10,908 nucleotides of DNA from JAMQKA01 sp033722415 (GTDB taxonomy: Bacteria > Bacteroidota > Rhodothermia > Balneolales > Balneolaceae), in assembly GCA_033722415.1 (NCBI GenBank), contig JAWVZC010000124.1, forward strand, positions 1-10,908, read 5' to 3'. Below are positions 5,935-10,908 of this stretch, piece after piece (positions within the stretch are counted from its first letter, which is position 1; every line of letters starts with the position of its first letter). The notes below the pieces were generated by a model. That model did not search any database, was not told the origin of the DNA, and worked only from the letters and a program-made list of their open reading frames with translations. Both the position numbers and the translations under genes were made by a program.

Positions 5935-7213
5935 AGAGGATCATGCCCGCACCGACCGTTTCGTTGGTGAATTCATCAATAATAATTAGGCTGCCGGTGG
6001 TTCGGTTGCGCTTATAGGAGTCGTAAAACAGGGGCTTGGTGGTACGGATCTGGATTCGTCCGATGTCGTTAAGCCCGATCTCCTTGTCGCCCTCCACGCG
6101 GTGAAGCGTGTTGATGTTTACCTTGTACTTCACCTCCTTGATGATGCAGCGGGCATCCTTCGTGGTGTGCTTGATGGCATACTTTCCGCCGGGCTGCAGC
6201 GGTTTCTTGTTGAGCCAGCAGACCATCAGGTCGATATCCTGTCCCACGGTGGGCTGGTTGTCCGGCTTGGCAATCATGTCGCCCCGGCTGATGTCGATAT
6301 CCTCCTCCAGCGTCATGGTTATCGACATCGGCTGAAAGACCTCTTCCTCCTCCTGCCTGAAGGTTTCCACGGCCTTGATCTTCGACGTGAAGCCGGAGGG
6401 CAGCGCGATAATCTCATCACCCGGCTTGAACACCCCGCCGGCAACCCGACCGGCGTAGCCCCGGTAATCGGGATATTCGGTCGACTGCGGGCGGGTTACC
6501 CACTGCACCGGAAACCGGCTGTCTACGTGGTTATAGTCACTGTCTACCTGCACGTTTTCCAGGGTGTGCAGCAGCGTGCTGCCGTTGTACCACGGCATGT
6601 TGTCGCCTTTTTCCACAACGTTGTCACCGTAGAGCGCACTGATCGGGATGTAGTTGATATCGGGGACATCCAGCTTCGACGAGAACTCGCTGAACTGCTT
6701 CTTGATCTTGTTGAACTGCTCCTGGCTGTAGTCCACCAGGTCCATCTTGTTGACGCAGAGGATAATGTGCTTGATCTGCAGCAGCGAAGCGATGAAGGAG
6801 TGCCGGCAGGTCTGCTCGATAACGCCGTTCCGGGCGTCAACCAGTATCACCGCCAGGTTTGCGGTGGAGGCGCCGGTTACCATGTTGCGGGTATACTGCA
6901 CGTGACCGGGGGTATCGGCAATAATAAACTTGCGATTGGGCGTCGAAAAATAGCGGTAGGCGACATCGATGGTAATCCCCTGTTCCCGTTCGGCGGAGAG
7001 CCCGTCGGTCAGCAGTGCAAGGTTGGTATACTCGTCGCCCTTTTTGCGACTGGATTCCTCGATCGCCTCCAGCTGGTCGTCAAAAATCTGTTTGCTGTCG
7101 TACAGCAGCCGTCCAATTAACGTGCTCTTGCCGTCGTCAACACTGCCCGCGGTCGTAAACCGCAGCAGATCCATATCGAGATATTGTTGTGCTTCGGTGG
7201 TTGTGGTGCTCAT
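5933..7213 (-). CDS. cysN: Sulfate adenylyltransferase subunit 1 (GTPase)
   Basis: The GTP-hydrolysing large subunit of the CysDN ATP sulfurylase, which drives adenosine 5'-phosphosulfate (APS) formation from ATP and sulfate. The EF-Tu-like G domain shows GSVDDGKSTL (23-32), the switch region REQGITIDVAYRYF (76-89), DTPGHVQYTRNM (100-111) and NKMD (155-158); beta-barrel domains follow (from about 225). At 426 residues it lacks a C-terminal APS-kinase domain, consistent with the separate cysC. The start at 7211-7213 gives MSTTTTEAQQYLDMDLLRF. Directly upstream is an A/T-only inverted repeat instead of a Shine-Dalgarno sequence, and the S23-like unit separates it from cysD, its usual immediate neighbour. 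Translational coupling between the two subunits is therefore unlikely here. Confidence 0.96.
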   Translation of the reverse strand: MSTTTTEAQQYLDMDLLRFTTAGSVDDGKSTLIGRLLYDSKQIFDDQLEAIEESSRKKGDEYTNLALLTDGLSAEREQGITIDVAYRYFSTPNRKFIIADTPGHVQYTRNMVTGASTANLAVILVDARNGVIEQTCRHSFIASLLQIKHIILCVNKMDLVDYSQEQFNKIKKQFSEFSSKLDVPDINYIPISALYGDNVVEKGDNMPWYNGSTLLHTLENVQVDSDYNHVDSRFPVQWVTRPQSTEYPDYRGYAGRVAGGVFKPGDEIIALPSGFTSKIKAVETFRQEEEEVFQPMSITMTLEEDIDISRGDMIAKPDNQPTVGQDIDLMVCWLNKKPLQPGGKYAIKHTTKDARCIIKEVKYKVNINTLHRVEGDKEIGLNDIGRIQIRTTKPLFYDSYKRNRTTGSLIIIDEFTNETVGAGMIL

Positions 7214-7236
7214 AAAAAAAATTGTTGAATTTTTTT
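7214..7236 (-). other. A/T-only inverted repeat in the cysN leader
   Basis: A run of eight A, TT, a short GTTG centre, AA and a run of seven T make a 9-bp stem immediately upstream of the cysN ATG on the minus strand. The start codon is preceded directly by eight T residues in the message. This leaves no Shine-Dalgarno sequence and may place the start next to a weak hairpin. It abuts array R11, so it may mark the edge of the inserted unit. Confidence 0.5.
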
Positions 7237-7263
7237 GACCGGTGACGGTTGACCGCTGACCGG
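7236..7263 (+). repeat. Heptamer array R11, word TGACCGG (4 units), left arm of unit 2
   Basis: Units TGACCGG (7236-7242), TGACGGT (7243-7249), TGACCGC (7250-7256) and TGACCGG (7257-7263). The array lies 2 bp beyond the stop codon (7266-7268) of the S23-like gene and is the inverse of R12 (7652-7679). Confidence 0.88.
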
Positions 7264-7265
7264 AT

Positions 7266-7625
7266 TTAAATTAGAGATTTTTTAAATGCCTGTAGTTTTC
7301 CAAAAAACTCGGAAGCCAATAACTCAAAATCTTCCAGTCTTTCATCACTCTTATCAAGATAACCTCTGTCAGTTATTATCCGTATACAAGCAATTGTTTC
7401 TATATGAGATCTTATTGCATAGGACAAAAATCTAACCTGCTGGCTGTCTGTTTGTCCAGTTGACCCTTCAGCAATATTTAATGCCGTAGATGTAGATGCT
7501 CTTTTTATTTGGGAGGAAAGGTTGAATTTCTCCTCCTCAGGTAACAGTTCAGTTATCTCATATATCTTTTTATTGAGTTCCAATGCCAACTTCCAAACTT
7601 CCAATTTTTCAAATTTGTAAGTCAT
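7266..7625 (-). CDS. S23/Avd-like four-helix-bundle protein 2
   Basis: A 119-residue, predicted all-helical protein of the S23 (23S rRNA intervening-sequence) four-helix-bundle family. Recognisable segments are KFEKLEVWKLALELNKKIYE (4-23), SSQIKRASTSTALNIAEGS (37-55) and QQVRFLSYAIRSHIETIAC (62-80). It aligns by eye with protein 1, especially the shared KRASTS and AEG strings, but the two are clearly diverged rather than a recent duplication. The ATG at 7623-7625 gives MTYKFEKLEVWKLA, a normal start; GGAAA lies a few bases upstream. The gene is AT-rich and lies between cysD and cysN on their strand, so read-through transcription is possible. The function is unknown: family members are linked to rRNA intervening sequences or, as Avd, to reverse-transcriptase complexes, neither of which is present here. 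Confidence 0.85.
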   Translation of the reverse strand: MTYKFEKLEVWKLALELNKKIYEITELLPEEEKFNLSSQIKRASTSTALNIAEGSTGQTDSQQVRFLSYAIRSHIETIACIRIITDRGYLDKSDERLEDFELLASEFFGKLQAFKKSLI

Positions 7626-7651
7626 AATTTTCCGCAGTTAATTAGAGGTTT

Positions 7652-7679
7652 ACGGTCACCTGTCTCCGGTCACCCGTCA
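7652..7679 (-). repeat. Heptamer array R12, word CCGGTCA (4 units), right arm of unit 2
   Basis: Units ACGGTCA (7652-7658), CCTGTCT (7659-7665), CCGGTCA (7666-7672) and CCCGTCA (7673-7679), inverted relative to R11. It lies 26 bp upstream of the S23-like start codon and 54 bp from the cysD stop. The remaining 7680-7733 stretch holds no recognised signal. Confidence 0.85.
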
Positions 7680-7733
7680 TCCTTAATAAGACCTGCGAAA
7701 ATCAGGATCCTTACAAATTATTTTTGCCACCTA

Positions 7734-8639
7734 CTAAAAATACCCCTCCTTCTTGCGCTCTTCCATGGCGGCTTCGGAGCGCTTGTCGTCGGCGCGGTTG
7801 CCGCGTTCGGTGATGCTGGCGGAGGCGACCTCCTCGATGATTTCGGCCAGCGACTCGGCATCCGACTGTACGGCACCGGTACAGGTCATATCCCCTATTG
7901 TTCGGAAGCGGACCTTCTTCTGCTCGTACTGCTCCCCGTCCAACAGGGTGATGTAATCGCACTTGGCCAGGTACACCCCGTCGCGCTCCACCACTTCGCG
8001 CTCGTGCGCCCGATAGAGCGAGGGGATCTCAATCTCCTCGGCGGCGATATACTGCCAGACATCCATCTCGGTCCAGTTACTGAGCGGAAACACGCGAAAG
8101 TGCTCTCCCATGTTTTTACGCCCGTTGAACAGGTTCCAGAGCTCGGGACGCTGGTTTTTGGGATCCCACTGGCCGAACTCGTCGCGGTGCGAGAAAAACC
8201 GCTCTTTAGCGCGGGCTTTTTCCTCATCGCGCCGGGCCCCGCCGAACGCCGCATCAAAACCGTGCTCTTCCAGCGCGTGCAGCAGCGTGGGTATCTGCAG
8301 CTTGTTCCTGCTGGGATTTGGACCTTTCTCCTCTCGCACCCGGCCCTCGTCGATCATATCCTGCACGTGGGCCACAATCAGTTCGACACCAAGCTCATCC
8401 ATCAGCTGGTCCCGGAACTCGATGGTTTCCGGGAAATTGTGTCCCGTATCGACATGCAAAAAGGGGAACGGGATCTTCCCGGGCCAGAACGCCTTTTGCG
8501 CCAGGCGGGCCATCGTGATACTGTCTTTTCCCCCGGAGAACATCAGGACCGGGTTTTCAAACTGTGCCGCCACCTCCCGGAATACATAAATGGACTCCGC
8601 TTCCAGTTGCCTGATATGTGTTAATTTGTATGATATCAT
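7734..8639 (-). CDS. cysD: Sulfate adenylyltransferase subunit 2
   Basis: The catalytic small subunit of the CysDN ATP sulfurylase, forming APS and pyrophosphate from ATP and sulfate. The 301-residue length matches the family. It shows the N-terminal LTHIRQLEAESIYVFREV (6-23), the ATP pyrophosphatase PP-loop FSGGKDSITMARLA (34-47), FPFLHVDTGHNFPETIEFRD (about 57-76), the basic-acidic FGGARRDEEKARAKER and the C-terminal RKKEGYF. The start at 8637-8639 gives MISYKLTHIRQLEAES. Its partner cysN lies downstream but is separated by 520 bp containing the S23-like unit, unlike the usual tight cysDN arrangement. The 91-bp gap to cysC upstream holds no repeat array. Confidence 0.97.
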   Translation of the reverse strand: MISYKLTHIRQLEAESIYVFREVAAQFENPVLMFSGGKDSITMARLAQKAFWPGKIPFPFLHVDTGHNFPETIEFRDQLMDELGVELIVAHVQDMIDEGRVREEKGPNPSRNKLQIPTLLHALEEHGFDAAFGGARRDEEKARAKERFFSHRDEFGQWDPKNQRPELWNLFNGRKNMGEHFRVFPLSNWTEMDVWQYIAAEEIEIPSLYRAHEREVVERDGVYLAKCDYITLLDGEQYEQKKVRFRTIGDMTCTGAVQSDAESLAEIIEEVASASITERGNRADDKRSEAAMEERKKEGYF

Positions 8640-8730
8640 ATGTCGTTAGCTATTATCCGATATTGACTGCAAAAACAGCCAAAGTTAACAATTACTATAT
8701 TGAATGACTAGCCGATCGGTGCTGCCCGGC

Positions 8731-9255
8731 CTACCTCCGTTCTAGGTAATCGAACACCCGCTGCACAGCCTCCTCCACCGTAATATCGGTGGTATCGATA
8801 TCCAGTTCGGGATTGGCCGGCTCCTCGTAGGGATCGCTGATGCCGGTAAAGTTATCGATCTCCCCGTTACGGGCACGCTCGTACAGTCCCTTGACATCGC
8901 GTTCCTCGCATACTTCCAGGGGCGTGGATATATACACTTCCGTAAAATCTTCACACATATCGCGTACAAAATCGCGCGCATCCTGGTAGGGAGAGATAAA
9001 CGAAGCGACCACAAATACCCCGTGTTTCTGCAGCAGACTGGCCACGAATCCCACTTTTTTTACGTGGTCATCGCGCTCCGCTTTGGAGAAGCCGGTGGTG
9101 GGAAACACTTCGCGAACGGCATCCCCGTCCAGGTGCTCAACCTCATACCCCTGCTCCCGCAGGCGGGCATAAACTTTCTCAGAGATGGTGCTCTTCCCCG
9201 ACCCGGAAAGCCCGGTGAACCAGAGTACCGTCGGTTTTAATTTCTTTTCTGGCAT
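8731..9255 (-). CDS. cysC: Adenylylsulfate (APS) kinase
   Basis: Phosphorylates APS to 3'-phosphoadenosine 5'-phosphosulfate (PAPS), the donor for sulfotransferases and the substrate of PAPS reductase. The 174 residues make a compact stand-alone kinase: P-loop FTGLSGSGKSTIS (13-25), substrate-binding LDGDAVREVFPTTGFSKAER (42-61), VASFISPYQDARDF (83-96), EVYISTPLEVCEERDVKGLY (106-125), and the lid region NFTGISDPYEEPANPELDID (135-154). All key motifs are intact. The start at 9253-9255 gives MPEKKLKPTVLWFTGL. It lies between cysQ and cysD on the same strand, with 136 bp to cysQ that contains no further gene I can support. Confidence 0.96.
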   Translation of the reverse strand: MPEKKLKPTVLWFTGLSGSGKSTISEKVYARLREQGYEVEHLDGDAVREVFPTTGFSKAERDDHVKKVGFVASLLQKHGVFVVASFISPYQDARDFVRDMCEDFTEVYISTPLEVCEERDVKGLYERARNGEIDNFTGISDPYEEPANPELDIDTTDITVEEAVQRVFDYLERR

Positions 9256-9391
9256 TATGACTTTCGTTTAGTTCTAATAATGGTGTACTGTTTTAGTAAA
9301 ACGCGAGCGAATTAGCTGTGATACCGTGATGGACCCACACCGTCAATTCCATGTTTGTCGTTGCGATAGCAGGTAACACTCCGAACAGGCG

Positions 9392-10138
9392 CTAAAGTCC
9401 AATGACAAAACCGTCATTTCTCAGATCCGGCTTGTTATATGTGAGCGGTGAGCTGTGCTGCCCCTCTTTGGCCGAATTTCGGTACACGCAGTCGCCCGCA
9501 GCCACATCCCACTCCATGGTGGGCCCCATCCGGGGATACAGGTCGGCCTTCCCTTCGGCGACGAGACAAAATTTAATGGAACTGCCCGCGGGGATCGCTT
9601 CCCTGACCGTAATACCCTTTTCAGCCAGCTTCTCTTCCAGGTCAGACGAACCGTGGGATCTGCTTCGTACGACCACAAGCGACTGATGTTTATCCGCTTT
9701 CTCCGAAGTAATGCGCTTCGGCTGATGGTCGCCCTCCTGTTTGAACGACCCCTCGCCCTTGATTCCGTAGTAGGTCAACGCTTTAGCGGGAACATACACT
9801 ACACCAAACACCGGCTCGCCGTCTTCAATTAGGGCGATGTTGATCGTAAACTCCCCGTTTTTCTTGATAAACTCCTTGGTGCCGTCCAGCGGGTCTACAA
9901 TCCAGAATTTATTCCATGCCTTTCGTTCCTCATACGCGGGAATGCCCCCCTCCTCGGAAATCACGGGAGTCCCGGGATCGATCTCCCCGAGGGCATCCAT
10001 GATAATGTGATGTGCGGCGAGATCCGCCTTTGTCAGCGGCGAGTTGTCATCCTTTGTTTCAACTTCGATCTCTCGGTCGTAGTACTCAAGCGTAGCTTCG
10101 CCCGCTCTCCTGGCCGCTTCTATAACTTGTTCGAACAT
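9392..10138 (-). CDS. cysQ: 3'(2'),5'-bisphosphate nucleotidase (PAP phosphatase)
   Basis: A 248-residue inositol-monophosphatase-superfamily enzyme that removes the 3'-phosphate of PAP, the inhibitory by-product of PAPS use, and so recycles the nucleotide to AMP. Metal-binding motifs are visible: SEEGG (61-65), DPLDGTKEF (82-90) and the C-terminal TMEWDVAAGDCVYR (207-220) with D211. The KKNGEFTINIALIEDGEPVFGVVY stretch following DPLDGTKEF is typical of CysQ rather than of other superfamily members. The position next to cysC and cysDN supports PAP rather than inositol phosphate as substrate. A candidate promoter lies about 100 bp upstream (10238-10267), so transcription could restart here after the permease gene. 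Confidence 0.94.
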   Translation of the reverse strand: MFEQVIEAARRAGEATLEYYDREIEVETKDDNSPLTKADLAAHHIIMDALGEIDPGTPVISEEGGIPAYEERKAWNKFWIVDPLDGTKEFIKKNGEFTINIALIEDGEPVFGVVYVPAKALTYYGIKGEGSFKQEGDHQPKRITSEKADKHQSLVVVRSRSHGSSDLEEKLAEKGITVREAIPAGSSIKFCLVAEGKADLYPRMGPTMEWDVAAGDCVYRNSAKEGQHSSPLTYNKPDLRNDGFVIGL

Positions 10139-10237
10139 GGCTTATGCCCTGAAAATAGATGGTTTCACCCGGCCATATGGCAAAAAGCATGATGTTGTGC
10201 TGAGGACCGGTGTAGTTGCTGTCTGTATGAACAGGCG

Positions 10238-10267
10238 CAAAACTACAAAAAAAATAGGTAAGTACAA
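10238..10267 (-). promoter_or_regulatory. Candidate Bacteroidota-type promoter for cysQ and the sulfate-activation genes
   Basis: On the minus strand TAGTTTTG (complement of 10238-10245) matches the Bacteroidota -7 consensus TAnnTTTG, with TTG (complement of 10265-10267) 19 nt upstream as a -33 element. It points toward cysQ, whose ATG is 100 bp downstream, and lies in the 228-bp gap after the permease gene. Such short motifs occur by chance, so this is a suggestion only. Confidence 0.4.
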
Positions 10268-10304
10268 CCCAGATTAGAAAAACTTCAGGTTACGCGTCAC
10301 TCGC

Positions 10305-10360
10305 AAAAAAGGTCCGGCCGGGGAAACAACGGGAGGAGGCGAGGTCCCGGTTTACCGGGA
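10305..10360 (-). terminator. Possible terminator region after the permease gene
   Basis: A perfect 6-bp stem, TCCCGG (10345-10350) and CCGGGA (10355-10360) with a 4-nt loop, lies 6 bp beyond the permease stop. Further on, minus-strand CCGGCCGG is followed by a run of six T (complement of 10305-10310). Neither is a textbook intrinsic terminator: the first lacks an adjacent T-run and the second lacks a loop. Confidence 0.3.
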
Positions 10361-10366
10361 GCATGA

Positions 10367-10908
10367 TCAGAGTGGCCAGACCATTGGTATTAACAGAATC
10401 ACAATCATCCACAAGATTACAAGAAGAGGAAATCCGACCTTGAAAAAATCGGTGAACCGGTAGTTGCCGGGGCCGTAGACCATCAGGTTGGTTTGGTACC
10501 CGATCGGTGTCAACATCGACATGGACGCCACCATGGTCATGGCCACCAGCAGTCCCCGGGACTCGATGCCCTGGGCTTCCGCGATCGAGAGAGCGATGGG
10601 GAACATCAAGGCCACGGCTCCATTGTTGGTGATAACCTCCGTAAGGAACGCGGTTACCAGCACGATTCCGGTCAATACTCCCCAGGTGCCGTAAGCACTG
10701 GTAACATCGAGTATCCACAGACCGATCAGTTCGGCGGTACCACTTACCTCCATGGCCCGGCCCAGCCCGAGGGCCGCCCCGATGACAATCAGGACGGTCC
10801 AGTCGACCGACTTCCGGGCTTCCCCCGCCTCGATGACGTTGAATGCCAGCAGAACAGCCACCCCGAGCAGCCCGGCCAGTGCGATATGCAGCGTCCCGGA
10901 AGCGGCTA
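10367..10908 (-). CDS. SLC13/DASS-type permease, C-terminal part (cut by window edge)
   Basis: A polytopic inner-membrane transporter of the divalent-anion:sodium symporter type, probably moving sulfate or another dianion, given the cysQ-C-D-N genes next to it. The visible 180 residues contain several hydrophobic segments. The SLC13 C-terminal signature is clear: FLTEVITNNGAVALMFPIAL, then MSMLTPIGYQTNLMVYGPGN and YRFTDFFKVGFPL before the final membrane helix (LLVILWMIVILLIPMVW). The reading frame is open from the stop at 10367 to the window edge through GTLHIALAGLLGV, so the apparent GTG start at 10861 is internal and the N-terminal part lies outside. The substrate is inferred from neighbours only; succinate, citrate or other anions are carried by relatives. 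Confidence 0.88.
   Translation of the reverse strand, partial: AASGTLHIALAGLLGVAVLLAFNVIEAGEARKSVDWTVLIVIGAALGLGRAMEVSGTAELIGLWILDVTSAYGTWGVLTGIVLVTAFLTEVITNNGAVALMFPIALSIAEAQGIESRGLLVAMTMVASMSMLTPIGYQTNLMVYGPGNYRFTDFFKVGFPLLVILWMIVILLIPMVWPL

Larger units (their letters stand above)
7236..7679 (-). mobile_element. Candidate element 2: S23-like gene flanked by inverted heptamer arrays, splitting cysDN
   Basis: About 444 bp made of R11 (TGACCGG words), 2 bp, the S23-like gene on the minus strand, a 26-bp leader and R12 (CCGGTCA words). CysD and CysN form one enzyme and their genes are normally adjacent; here this unit lies exactly between them. Composition (AT-rich interior) and terminal inverted arrays parallel unit 1, though the repeat word differs entirely. 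No transposase or target-site duplication was seen. Confidence 0.55.

Noticed and set aside
6101..7120. Long open frame antisense to cysN (and similar ones opposite rfbA, the Gfo/Idh gene and cysD).
   Set aside because: These mirror high-GC coding sequence of well-identified genes, have low-complexity His/Val/Arg-rich products with no family resemblance and no own start context.
2746..7625. A diversity-generating retroelement, because S23-like proteins resemble Avd.
   Set aside because: No reverse-transcriptase gene, template repeat or C-type-lectin variable target is present in the window; the fold similarity alone does not make a DGR.

Overview
The window (10,908 bp) is an almost entirely minus-strand gene set for making an activated-sulfate donor and an extracellular or cell-surface polysaccharide. 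Gene content, weak Shine-Dalgarno signals and a TAnnTTTG-type promoter candidate suggest a Bacteroidota-like (FCB group) bacterium, perhaps a marine or halophilic Balneolales relative. That assignment is inference only; no rRNA or other decisive marker is present.

Read in the direction of transcription (right to left) the layout is: the C-terminal part of an SLC13/DASS-type permease (cut by the right edge); cysQ (PAP phosphatase); cysC (APS kinase); cysD and cysN (ATP sulfurylase); rmlA/rfbA (glucose-1-phosphate thymidylyltransferase); a Gfo/Idh oxidoreductase of the WlbA/WbpB kind; a hexapeptide N-acetyltransferase of the WlbB/WbpD kind; a DegT-family aminotransferase of the WlbC/WbpE kind; and a Wzz-like chain-length determinant ending 3 bp from the left edge. 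The first five genes import an anion and make and recycle PAPS. The next four supply dTDP-glucose, probably a 2,3-diamino-uronic acid nucleotide sugar, and control of chain length. Together they fit a sulfated, aminosugar-rich polysaccharide, although no glycosyltransferase or sulfotransferase lies inside the window.

The unusual layer lies on top of this. Two small AT-rich genes encode S23/Avd-like four-helix-bundle proteins. One (2746-3117) is on the opposite strand to everything else; the other (7266-7625) splits cysD from cysN. Each is bracketed by arrays of degenerate 7-bp tandem repeats, and the right and left arrays of one gene are inverted copies of the same word (GGATTnn/nnAATCC for the first, TGACCGG/CCGGTCA for the second). 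The 3' array begins 2-4 bp after the stop codon in both cases. A third inverted pair (GTTGAAG/CTTCAAC, 1240-1464) encloses no gene. Further arrays, each with its own word but the same 7-bp period, fill every gene junction from 1,240 to 7,680, and one sits in frame inside the DegT gene. No such array is seen from 7,734 to the right end. I read the two gene-containing units as candidate mobile or domesticated elements made of an S23-like gene plus terminal heptamer arrays, and the other arrays as relatives, relics or seeds of the same process.
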